From contig NC_016131.3 of NCBI RefSeq assembly GCF_000005505.3, positions 13,103,501 through 13,167,500 of the forward strand: 64,000 nucleotides of DNA. The letters run 5' to 3'. Made by a program: the position numbers and the translations under genes. Each line of letters starts with the position of its first letter. Within the stretch, counting starts at the first letter, position 1. Shown here in pieces: positions 11,693 through 22,066 of the stretch. The DNA comes from Brachypodium distachyon (Eukaryota; Streptophyta; Magnoliopsida; Poales; Poaceae). Below the pieces are notes generated by a model that saw nothing but the letters and a program-made list of their open reading frames with translations, was not told the origin of the DNA and did no database searches.

Positions 11693-14600
11693 TTGGCGCT
11701 GTCTGTGGGAAAGACGTGTGTTGGAGACACGACCTCGGCAGTTCCATATTCAGACGACAAGTCGTCGACTCAGGCGGAGTCGATGACCTTTGGCTCTTTC
11801 CACTTCACCACCCACTCTCCAGCCAGCTGCGCGGTCGTGGATCTCGTGTTTGGGGATTTTCATCTTCGAGCCGACCGATCCGGCATCCTTCGACTGCCGG
11901 GTCCTACTGCTCCCACTTCAGAGGAGTCACGTCCTCCATCATCTCCGGAAAAGGTCTTGTCGATGGACTCGTCGGGACCTACTCCGACCCTGAAGTCGAT
12001 CAATCCATGTGTGTAGAAAGCCCCGTCCCAGGCGACGCTGGCGACTGCTCAGAACAGGAGAGCTGCCACAGCAGCGGCAATATCGCGCCCCAGAGCGCCA
12101 TCGCCCAGGTCTTCATGACAAATCCAGTCGCTCCAAAGCCAACCCCGCCAACCGCGGACGCCATCCCGACACCGCAAGGCGGATGTTCTGCGGCGGAAAA
12201 AGCACGGGTCCAAACGGCCCTTGACACGGGAGTCCTCATGAAGGACCCCACCCGTGCGGAGCTGCGGTTATACGCAAATTCCCGTGCCAGGAGTTGGTGC
12301 GACCTAGTCAAAGAAAAGGAGGAGTTGTTCAAACAGCTGAAGCATGAATCCGGCAAGCTTAAAAAACTAGAGAAAGAGGTACAAGCATCTAAGAAGGCTC
12401 GGCCAGAATCATCCGACACTTCGGACAAAAGCGCCTCCCCTCTCCGAGACTCGCATCGTTGGTCTTGTTTTCATAAAGTATCCTGTCGGAGCACGGGTCT
12501 CCGGCACCGGGGATGCTGGGCACCGCCTTGTTGTTCGGTGGAGGGCGAGGCGAGCGCTCTGGCGATCTCCTCACGTGACGAAAGACACAAAGTGTGGATA
12601 GTTGGATTTACCCAGGTTCGGGCCACCCAGAGGTGTAACACCTTACGTCCTGCTCTTGGTTGTATTCACGGATTAGTATGCTTTACAGATTGCCCGGGGG
12701 TTCCCGGGTGGGCTACTTGTCCCTCTAAGGAACTTCGCTACGGGTGGATGCAATATTGCTGGTTACTGAGTAGGGTTTGAACCCTTTGATCGGTGGCATT
12801 GGTCCTCTTTTTGTAGACAAGGGGATACCACAGGTGCCGATGCATGCAACGCGACACGTTAGCTATCCGCGTGTCATTGCCACAAAACTCACGCTACTGT
12901 TGATCCATGCTGGGCGCCATGCAGCGCCCCGGCCACTATACACGGTAAATAAAATGGATTATATGGTAGCCGCTCTAGTCTTGCTGAGGAAGACTAGCCC
13001 TGCCGATGTGACTCCTGTCGGTGCATTAAATGCACTGCGTCTGCTATCTCGTCCTGTCTTCACTGTTCTACGGGCCCCACCTGCATGCCCGAGCGCGGGT
13101 TGCTGGGAGCCCCTTCCCAGCAAGCGCACCCAGCCAGTTGCCGGGCAGCGTGCCTTCCTCTTCCCGGGACCAGAGTTCCCAGGTATCCACCGGAGCGGGC
13201 ACTTATCCTGTTCCAACTCTTGGCTTTGTCTTCGCCAAAAACTGTCTCTTTGGGGCGGGTTTCCCAGGTCTATCCTTCTCGGAAGGCCAACTTGGCGGGG
13301 CTTCGTCACTTGCGACCCGCGCGTCCCGTATCAGTGGGACCCCGTGGGCCACTGGTACGACATACCCGAAGGAGACAGGGCCCGCGCGACATGCGACCTC
13401 TCTTCGAGTTTCATCTCGGTTGATGACCGCAACGACATGACGCTTGGGATTACTGAGGCAGCCTTGCATGCGGCAAACACTTACCTGCAGTCAATCCAGC
13501 TACCTGACAACGATCCGCGCTGGCGCATCCACAAGCAGATTTTAAAAGGATTGGCCAAGGCAGGAGCCTCATGCGTCGACCGAGGTCTGACTAATCAGAC
13601 AGCGTCTCGAGACCAAACTCCACCCCGTGCGGGCGACGAGCCTTGGCACAGTCGCCAATCACCTGCCTTGGGGCAAAATGCGCGTGAGCCCAGTCCTCGC
13701 AGAAGAAGTCGATCTCCTCTTCGAGTCGACAATCGCCATCCTGGTCACCAAGGAGGCTACCGTGAGGGCTCTCCCGAGTCAGATCACGAAACCTGCGGAG
13801 CACTATGCTTCAGCCGTCAAATTCATCGAACCAGGATGCCGAGAAACTTCAAGCCAACGGCTGACCGCCAAATATGATGGTACTCAGGAGCCTAGGACTT
13901 GGCTGGAGGATTATCTCACCGGGATTCGCTGTCAGGGCGGAACACGAACTACCGCTATGCAGTGCCTCCAGCTCCAGCTCAGGGGCCCAGCTCTCACCTG
14001 GTTGAATAGCCTACGCGATGGCGAAATCACCTCATGTGACGAGTTGGGCCAAGCCTTTACGCACAACTTCAAGGCCACGTATAAGAGACCGGTATCTCTC
14101 GAGCAGCTTCGAGCCTGCATTCAGCGCAAGGGCGAGTCCTTCCGCTCATACATTCAGTGGTGGACCAATACGAAACACGCTTCCAAGGAAATCTTTGATG
14201 AAAGCGCCATCGACGCATTCAAATGAGGTCTCCATCGAGTCGAGCTCAAGGAAGAATTGGGTCGCGTCCGACCCGCAAACATCATCTACCTAATGGAAAT
14301 CGCCAACCGGTGGGCGGACGGCGAGGACTCGATCCTCAACGAGTGCCGTCAGTCCCCGGACAACGGTGGAGACCGCGTTTTTGAACGAAGAAGGAAGCGT
14401 AAGGGACGCGCGTTCGAGGAACCAACTTCTCCCGACTTCGTCGCGGCCACCTCTTAGGCGGAGAGAGACCGCAGTGGCGAGCCTTGCGGGCACAAACCGC
14501 AGTGGCAACCCAAGGGAGGCCAGCTTTCACTCTCCTAGCAGTTGGAGGCTACTTGCCAGTTTCACGTCTACAAGGACGAACAAGGCAACATTAAGCCTAG

Positions 14601-15045
14601 CCACCCGCTGATAGAGTGTAGGCGCTTCAAGGGGTTACAGCTCGAGTTCGCGCGAGCTCAATAGACAGTTGCGGACGTGGGTAATTCCCAATATACCAGC
14701 AACAGAGTCGTCATGGCACCACCGGCTCAACTGCCTGCGACTCTGGCCATTGGCGCCCCGCCAGTTCCTCCACTTCAAACTAACTTCGCTGAAGCCGTGA
14801 GCCAAGCTCAACCACTCCCAGAGTCGACACCCACTGCTGTCGAGACTTATCCAGCTCCGGCAGGTCAGATATGCATGATCCAGAAGGGCAGACCAACAAA
14901 TCGAGTTCAGAAGTTGATAACCCGACAGGTGCATACGTGCCCACGCCACCTACCGTACCACAATATCTTGATTGGTCTGAAACATAAATAAGTTTCTCGC
15001 GAGAAGATCACCTTCCCCGAGTCTCGCAACCTGGACATGCAGCTC
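11663..15045 (+). pseudogene. Broken gag of element A
   Basis: The reading frame opens at ATG 11663 (MDIVKVPTSS...), about 30 nt inside the LTR end, and the same start occurs in element C. A retrotransposon gag domain is recognisable around 13840-14330 (DGTQEPRTWLEDYL, RGPALTWLNSL, YKRPVSLEQL, GESFRSYIQ). In-frame stops include a TGA near 14224 and others. The frame is also cut by a solo LTR at 12484-13362. Downstream (14460-15045) is a degenerate gag-protease linker ending near the protease start. Confidence 0.75.
12484..13362 (-). repeat. Solo LTR (879 bp) inserted in gag of element A, minus orientation
   Basis: Plus-strand ends TGTCGGAGCAC and GGTACGACA give the typical TG...CA with inverted TGTCG/CGACA. 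It is flanked by TATCC (12479-12483) and TACCC (13363-13367), a 5-bp target duplication with one mismatch. The parallel gag copy at 20780-20830 reads straight through this site, proving an insertion. Read on the minus strand it starts TGTCGTACCAGTGGC, like the LTRs at 15110 and 18642, so it is an older, inverted member of that family. Confidence 0.85.
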
Positions 15046-15109
15046 TGGTGCTCGACGTCTAGATTGGTGGTTACATGATGAATAAAGTGTTTATTGATGG
15101 CAGCAGCGG

Positions 15110-16047
15110 TGTCGCACCAGTGGCACCCGGGGTACCACCGCTGCGCGACGCGTGGGCCCCGTCCCCGAGTTCCCGGGAAGGTTTCATCCCGGGCAGCGTC
15201 TACGAGCAGCCCGGCAAGCTACCAGCCCGGAAGGGCTAGCGGGGCTTCGGGGAATTTTCCTCCCGGGAAGCCACTTCCCTGGGGGAGGTTCCCGGATATG
15301 TTAGGCCTGGGCGCTTCCCGGGCGCATGCCCCCGCCTCAAGCGTCGGGCCCAGTAGGCAGATCAACAGCGCCACGCGGGCGCGTGGCGGGCATGGGGTGC
15401 GCGGCCCCACCGGGGCAAGGAGTAAGGCGCATGGCTCATTAAATGAGCCGACCGACTGGGCGTTACCCATCCGATCAAGCGAACAGTGGCTGTCCAATCC
15501 TACTCTAGGGTTTTAGACCCCTAGCGGCGGAGGTGGCGTCCATGCGCGCCACCAGCCCACCAGGAGGGAGTTGTATGCCTCCCCGCTCGACACTTGTAGC
15601 CCATGCACCGTGGCACCTGTGGCATCCCCTTGAGTATAAAAGGAGGACCCCCGCCAACGGTCAAAGGGTTGGAATCTCAGTTGGTTCTGGTAGACGGTTG
15701 AGTTCGATAAGTCCACGGTTAGCCTCAAGCATTAGCAGAGAATAGTCAATAGTACCTAGCCAAAGGGGGAGAGTGCCCGGGAACTTACCCGGCAACCTGT
15801 AAACGCTTGATTCACAACCAATATCAGCTCAGACAAGCAGGACGTAGGGTCTTACACCTCCGGGTGGCCCGAACCTGGGTAAAAAACGTGCGTGTATCTG
15901 TTCTTTGGTTAGCGCGCACTTTTAGTACATCATTTTGCCGACCCTGCAGGGCCTCATCGGCCGAGCCGTCGATCGCCGGGGCGAACCCCAACGCCCAAAG
16001 GGGGCCGTGACCGCACGCCCCCGGTGTCGGAGCACCGTGCAACGACA
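15110..16047 (+). repeat. Solo LTR (938 bp) in the protease region of element A
   Basis: Starts TGTCGCACCAGTGGC and ends GTGCAACGACA, with a perfect 5-bp target duplication AGCGG (15105-15109 and 16048-16052). A TATA box (GAGTATAAAAGGAGG) lies near 15633. Removing the LTR restores the protease stretch '...FIDGSSG' + 'LNLIYAGTL', so the insertion hit the protease active-site neighbourhood. It is the same family as the LTR at 18642-19639. No internal sequence remains, indicating LTR-LTR recombination. Confidence 0.92.
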
Positions 16048-17612
16048 AGCGGCCTTAACCTTATCTACGCAGGCACCCTCCGAGGGATAAATCGCTCCAT
16101 TACAAAGCTTCCTGCCATGAATACAACCTTCCACAGCATCATCCCAGGCAAAGTAGCTACACCGATGGGCAAAGTGAGCCTAGATGTGGTGTTCGGCACA
16201 CCCGACAACTTTCGACATGAAAGACTTGACTTCGAAGTGGTCGACTGGCCCTCCCAGTACCACGTGGTTTTGAGTCGAGTCGCGTTGGCCCGCTTCATGG
16301 CGGTCCCGCATTATGCTTACCTCAAGCTAAAGATGCCTGGGCCCAATGGCGTGATCACCGTTTCGGGGAACTTCACACGCTCGGATAGCTGTGACAAGGA
16401 GTTTCATAAAATCTTCGAGTCATTTGGCATGCATGAAGAGTTTGAGCAAGTCAAAGCCTCAACTGATCTTGAGCAACTCCACGTCATTAAAAAATCGGCT
16501 CATCAGCCCGAGTTCAACAAGAAGGCAGACACCAAGGAGGTCCAGATCCATCCGACTGATCCTAGCAAAACTCCTATCATCTCAACAAGCCTTTCCCCCG
16601 CATAGGAAAGCGCGCTCGTCGAGTTCCTCCGTGAGCGCTGGGAAATCTTTGCCTGGGTGCCAGCTGACATGCCAGGAATTCCCAGGGAACTTGCCGTGCA
16701 CGCACTTAAAGTAGATGAGAATGCAAAGCCGGTGCGACAACCCATGCGGCGTTTCTCGGAGCCAAAGCACAAAGCCATTGGAGAAGAAGTCAAACAACTC
16801 CTCGAAGCTAAGTTCATCAGGGAGATAAAACAAGCGACCTGGGTAGGAAACCCCGTCCTTGTCCCAAAGAAGAACACCACAGTCCTGCGTATGTGCGTCG
16901 ACTTTACGTCGCTTAATAAGCACTGCCCAAAGGACCACTTCCCTTTGCCGCGGATCGACCAGATCGTCGACTCGACCGCCGGCTACGAGCGACTATCCTT
17001 CCTGGATGCCCACTCAGGCTACAAACAGATTCGACTCAAGGTTGAGGACGAATAAAAGACATCATTTGTCACTCCATACGGCGTTTTCTGCTACACGACA
17101 ATGCCTTTTTAGGCTCAAAAATGCAGGCGCCACCTATCAACGCTGCATGCAGGCTTGCCTGGAACCCCAGCTGGGCAACAACGTCCAGGTGTATATTGAT
17201 GACATCGTCATCAAAACGAAGAAAGAAGCAACCCTCCTCGAAGACATATGAGAAACATTCAACAACCTGGACAAGCACATGATTAAACGGAACCCCACCA
17301 AGTGCATCTTCGGGGTGCCCGCTGGGCAGCTTCTCGGGTACTTCCTCTCGGCTCAGGGCATTGAAGCAAACCCAACAAAGATCAGGGCCATCCTAACCAT
17401 GACTCGCTGCTCTAAGTCGGTTCATCGGCAGGCTAGGAGAAAAAGCTTTGCCCTTCTACCATCTTCAGAAAAAGAAGAAGGAGGACTTTGCATGGACTCC
17501 AGAAGCCAGTGTTGCCTCTGCAGATCTGAAGACCTGTTGTCGACTTCACCAATCCTTGTCGTTCCGCAAGAAGATGAGCAGCTCCTACTATACATCGCAG
17601 CCGCAACTCAGT
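16048..17612 (+). pseudogene. Protease/reverse transcriptase remnant of element A
   Basis: 16048-16600 encodes the rest of the gypsy protease-like domain (LNLIYAGTL, VVFGTPDNFRHE, VDWPSQYHVVLSR). After a TAG at 16603-16605, RT follows: FTSLNKHCPKDHFPLPRIDQ, FLDAHSGYKQI, the catalytic stretch VYIDDIVIKTK (about 17190-17221, YIDD in place of YVDD) and KCIFGVPAGQLLG. In-frame stops occur near 17053 and 17250, plus frameshifts. Homology fades at about 17612, before any RNase H or integrase. Confidence 0.85.
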
Positions 17613-17613
17613 G

Positions 17614-18276
17614 GTCCTGCCACCCGTTCTGGGGTTGCGGCAGCTCTATCGGCGACTGGACGAACTCCTGGGGGTCCTCTACTCGGACCCAGCACCAATC
17701 GCTCCGCCACTATTTTTCAATCTTCTTCCCCAACCGGACGATGAACTCGGACTTCATCTGGTCGCGAGCACGGAATACCACCCCCGACGACATCGCCTTC
17801 GCGTTGTCAATGCGGGGGTAGAAGTAGTGGCAGAAGAGCCCCACCGACGGCATCACCCCCACGAACGCCTCGCAGAGGAACTGGAAGGTAGCGAGGAGGA
17901 ATAGCGACGTGGGGTGGAGCTGCACCACCCGCAACTGGTAGGACTCCATCAGTGCGTGGAGGAATAGGGAGAAAGGCGGCACCATGCCGTAGAGGAGGAA
18001 GCGCGCGAACACCCAGAAGTCGTTGTCCCGGTGCTCGACGCCCGCCGGGAAGATCCGCGTCTCCCCATGCTCGTTGAAGTTGGAGGCGACGGCGTGCCGG
18101 AGCTTCCCCAGCGCCTCGCCGTTGTAGCCGGGGCGGAAGAAGGCGACTGTGGCCCGCATCTCCCGCCTCTTCTGGTCCTTGGTGGCGGCCGCCTTGATTG
18201 CCGCCTTGCTCTTTCTTGTCGTAGCCTTCTTCGAAACCTGGACCTCCTTTTCCTTTCTGGTGGTGGGGGGCGCCAT
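17614..18276 (-). pseudogene. Antisense ORF of element B, 'putative gypsy-type transposase' (PF04195-like)
   Basis: Minus-strand frame from ATG at 18276. The first 40 residues are Lys/Arg-rich. They are followed by the family's characteristic stretches FFRPGYNG, FPAGVEHRDNDFWVFA, LCEAFVGVMPSVGLFCHYF. A TAG at 17710-17712 stops it after 188 codons. The same frame then continues openly (WRSDWCWVRVEDPQEF) to the element A junction, so this is a truncation by a point mutation plus loss of the C-terminal half. Such ORFs lie antisense near the 3' LTR of some plant gypsy elements; their function is unknown. Confidence 0.7.
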
Positions 18277-18641
18277 GGAGAGCGAGGGCGAAAGCTAGCA
18301 GGAGCGCAGGGATGCGAGATGCGGAAGGGGATGGAGACGAAGGCCATGGGGCAGAGTATTGTTCCCCTTTTGGCAACAGTGATAGCTTTACAACGCCCGA
18401 CCGTTTGGTAACGGCCGGTTCCGTACCCTACGGGTGCGCGGGGATAACTCCTAATCATTAGGAGTAATGCGCGGTGTGCGCCCACTACTCCGTTTGTAAC
18501 GGCGCCGTACACGGGGCAGCAAAGGGACACGGACCCGCGCCAGATCGGGGCCCACACGTCGGTTAAGGGCATAGCCCAGCAACCGACCAGGGGGAAGACT
18601 TTTCCGGGAACAGGTGATGCCGGCCCACGCCCGGGGGCTAC

Positions 18642-19639
18642 TGTCGCACCAGTGACACCCGGGGTACCACCGCTGCGCGACGCGTGGGCCCCGTCCGCGA
18701 GTTCCCGGGAAGGTTTCATCCCGGGCAGCGTCTATGAGCAGCCCGGCAAGCTACCAGCCCGAAAGGGGCTAGCGGGGCTTCGGGGAATATTCCCGCCTGG
18801 GCACCTCCCGGGAGGCTGCTTCCCGGGTACGTTGGGCCCGGGTGCTTCCCGGGGGTCGACTTGCCGGGACAGGGGGTTCTCGGGCGCATGCCCCTGCCTC
18901 AAGCGTGGGGCCCAGTAGCCAGATCAACAGCGCCACACGGGCGCGTGGCGGGCGTGGGATGCGCGGTCCCACCGGGGCAAGGAGTAAGGCGCGTGGCTCA
19001 TTAAATGAGCCGACCGGCGGGGCGTTACCCGTCCGATCAAGGGAACAGTGGCTGTCCAATCCTACTCTAGGGTTTTAGACCCCTAGCGGCGGAGGTGGCA
19101 TCCATGCACGCCACCAGCTCACTAGGGGGAGTTGTATGCCTCCACGCTCGACACTCGTAGCTCATGCACCGTGACACCTGTGGCATCTCCTTGAGTATAA
19201 AAGGAGGACCCACGCCAACGGTCAAGGGGTGCGGAGGAAGTTGGACTCTGAGTCGACTCCAGTGGACAGTAGGGTTCGGTTGAGTTCGACTAGCTCATAG
19301 TTAGTCACCAGCGCTAGAAAAGAAGAGTAAGGAGTGTCTAGCCAAAGGAAGAGGGTACCCGGGAACTCACCCGGCAACTTGAAACACTTGATTCTAAACC
19401 AATACCAGCTCAGACAAGCAGGACGTAGGGTTTTACACCTCCGGGTGGCCCGAACCTGGGTAAAAACGTGCGTGTATCTGTTCTTTGCTTAGCGCGCACT
19501 TTCAGTACCTCATTTCGCCGGCCCCGCCGGGCCTCATCGGCCGTGCCGGCGATCGCCGGGGCGAACCCCGACGCCCCTACCGAACCTAAAAGGGGGCCGT
19601 GACCGCACGCCCCCGGTGTCGGAGCACCGTGCGACGACA
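18642..19639 (+). repeat. 3' LTR of element B (998 bp)
   Basis: Starts TGTCGCACCAGTGACAC and ends GTGCGACGACA. TATA box GAGTATAAAAGGAGG near 19195; AAGCAGGACGTAGGG precedes the U5 part. Clearly the same family as 15110-16047, but carries an extra stretch around 18795-18880. Confidence 0.85.
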
Positions 19640-20542
19640 AACTCCAAATAATTCCAGTAAATCAAAATAATCTTTGTGGGCTTAGTGAAATATAGTTTCC
19701 ACCCAAAATGTTCCTTTATAAATACTTTTATGCTAAAATAGGTATTGAATAAAGTCCACATAAAATCTCATACGGAGTAATATTTATTTCGTTCAATAAA
19801 TTCCCAAATAGATTAATAACACCAAATCACGCACTTTGAAACCATAGCGAATGTTTCCAACTATATATTTGGGAAAGTCACGTTATTCCCCCTCTCGGTG
19901 ATTGAATAAGTGTTGGAAATTATTATTTTGAACGTGAGGATGTCAGGTTACCCTCTTCTCGGTTATTTGATGATTTCCTTTTTGAAATGAAATAAACATG
20001 CCAAAACAAGAATCAAGAAAACATAGGTGAACCATCAAAGATATTTTTCCAACCTTATAATTGGGAAAGTCATGTTATTCCCTCTCTTTGTCATTTAAAT
20101 AGATGTTGGAAAATATTTATAATTATTCTGAAATTCAAATGATGATCAAAACTGATCATGAGCATGATATATGCTTTAGTCAACTTCCAAACAGGAAATT
20201 TGAGATTTTACAATTCCTTAATAAATCCAAGAAATGCAAACAAGAGTTGTTGAGTTCCCAAATTTCAAACAATGGCATAAAATGCAAATGGATCAAATAG
20301 AATAATTTGAACTTGTTTATATATCTCACAACCATGTTGTATAATTTTTGGATAGTCATATTAATCCACTCTTTCGTTGCAGATTCAAACATGGTGTCGA
20401 AAAATTCAAACAGAACCTGAAAGTTTTAAATCCTTCAAGAAATTCAAACAAATATCAACAAAAAGCTCTTCAACACAACAAATTCAATTAAAATAATTAT
20501 TTTTATTGAACATTCCAAAATGGTAAATTTTGGGATGTTACA
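19640..20542 (-). repeat. AT-rich LTR-like fragment with degenerate internal repeats
   Basis: About 900 bp of AT-rich DNA ending TGGGATGTTACA at 20542, directly joined to gag sequence. Read on the minus strand it would begin TGTAACATCCCA, an LTR-like start. Inside, a motif of the type GGGAAAGTCA(C/T)GTTATTCCC occurs near 19872 and 20066, with a weaker form near 20350. The left end is missing at the border with element B. Classification as an LTR is inferred from its end only. Confidence 0.4.
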
Positions 20543-22066
20543 GGAGTCCTCATGAAAGACCCCACTCCTGCAGAATTGCAGCTATACGCAAATTCCCTAG
20601 CCAGGAACTGGTTCAACCTGATCAAAGAAAAGGAAGAGTTTGTCAAGCAGCAGAAGCACGAAGCCGACAAGCTTAAAAAGTTTGAGGAGGAACCGCAAAC
20701 ATCCAAGAAGGTTCGGCCAGAGTCATCCGACACTTCGGACAGAAGCGCCTCCCCTCTCCGAAACTCGCATCGCAGGTCTCGTTTTAATAAACTACCCAAG
20801 GGAGACAGAACCCACGCAACCTCTCCTCAAGCTTCATGTCGGCTGATGATCGCGACGACACGACGCTTGGGATTACTGAAGCAGCACTCCATGCAGCAAG
20901 TACTTACCTACAGTCGATCCAACTGCCCGACAATGATCCGCGCTAGCGCATCCACAGGCAGATTCTAAAAGGACTGGCTAAGGCAGGAGCTTCATGCATC
21001 GATCGAGGCCTGGCCACTCTACCCCACACGGGTAACGAGCCTCGGTGCAAGCGTTGACTGCCCGTCTCGACGCAAAACGCACGCGAGCCAGACCCTCGTA
21101 GAAGGAGTCGATCCCCTCTCTGGGTCAATGGTCAACAAGCAGACTACAGGAGGACTCTCCTGAGTCAAATCACGAAACTTGTGGAGCACCATGCTTAAGC
21201 CGTCGGATTCGTCGAACCAGGATGCCAAGGAACTTCAAGCTGCCAGCTGACCTGGCCAAATACGATGGCACTCAGGAACCCAGGACTTGGCTGGAAGACT
21301 ACCTCACCGGGATTCGCAGCTAGGGCGGAACTCGAACTACCGCTATGCAATGCCTTCAGCTCTAGCTCAGGGGTCCAGCTCGCACCTGGTTGAATAGCCT
21401 ACACGATGGCGAGCTCACTTCATGGGACGAGCTGGTACAAGCTTTTACACGCAATTTCAAAGCCATGTATAAGCGACCAGTATCTCTTGAGCAACTTCGA
21501 GTATGCGTTCAGCGCGAAGGAGAGTCTATCTGCTCGTATATTCAGCGATGGACCAACACAAAACATGCCTCCGAAGAAATCTCAGATGAAAGCGCCATCG
21601 ACGCATTCAAACGAGGTCTTCGTCGAGTCGAACTCAAGAATTGGGTCGCGTTCGACCTGCAACCATCAGCTTCCTAATGGAAATCGCCAACTGGTGGGCC
21701 GATGTCGAGGATTCGGTCCGCAACGAGCGTGGTCAATCTCAAGTTAGTGGTGGAGACCGCGCCTTCGAACGAAGGAGGAAGCGCAAGGGACACGCGTTCG
21801 AGGAACCAACCTCACCCGACTTCGTCGGAGCCACTTCTCAAGTGGAAGGAGATCGTAGCGGCGAAACTCGTGGGCCCAAACCTCAGTGGCGACGCAAGGG
21901 AAGCCAACTTACACTCTCTCAGCAATTGGCGGCTCCTTGCCCATTTCATGTCTACACGGACGAACAAAGCAATATTAAGCCTAGCCATCCTCTGATGGAG
22001 TGTAGGCGCTTCGAGGAGTTACATCTCGAGTTCGCTAGAACACAACTGATGCGGACGCGGTTATGA
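20543..22066 (+). pseudogene. Second gag fragment of the element A family
   Basis: Parallel to 12229-14665 of element A but without the solo LTR: GVLMKDPTPAELQLYANS at the start, gag domain at about 21225-21690 (TQEPRTWLEDYL, YKRPVSLEQLRVCVQREGES, TNTKHASEEISDESAIDAF). Broken by TAGs (for example near 20944, 21322) and frameshifts. It ends abruptly near 22066, where homology to element A (14665) stops. Different substitutions from A show it is a separate insertion or an old duplication. Confidence 0.8.

Larger units (their letters stand above)
11199..17612 (+). mobile_element. Degenerate Ty3/gypsy retrotransposon A (5' LTR to partial RT)
   Basis: Order: 5' LTR (11199-11692), primer-binding-like site TGGCGCTGTCTGTGGGAA (from 11694), gag, protease-like region, then reverse transcriptase up to about 17612. 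Two solo LTRs are inserted in it: 12484-13362 in gag and 15110-16047 in the protease region. Integrase and 3' LTR are missing; at about 17613 the sequence switches abruptly into element B. A related copy lies in opposite orientation at 45.05-49.53 kb, and a third gag piece at 20.54-22.07 kb. Many stops and frameshifts make it inactive. Confidence 0.85.
17614..19639 (+). mobile_element. 3' fragment of Ty3/gypsy retrotransposon B
   Basis: Contains, left to right, an antisense ORF (17614-18276, minus), a 3' untranslated stretch, a purine-rich polypurine-tract-like CCGGGGGCTAC ending at 18641, and the 3' LTR (18642-19639). The 5' part is missing: the left edge is a sharp junction with the RT of element A at about 17613. 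Sequence right of the LTR is unrelated AT-rich DNA. The LTR matches the solo LTR at 15110. Confidence 0.75.

Noticed and set aside
15094..15516. Open frames of 90-140 codons within 15.1-15.5 and 18.6-19.1 kb
   Set aside because: They lie in the GC-rich LTRs of elements related to B and have no protein signature.
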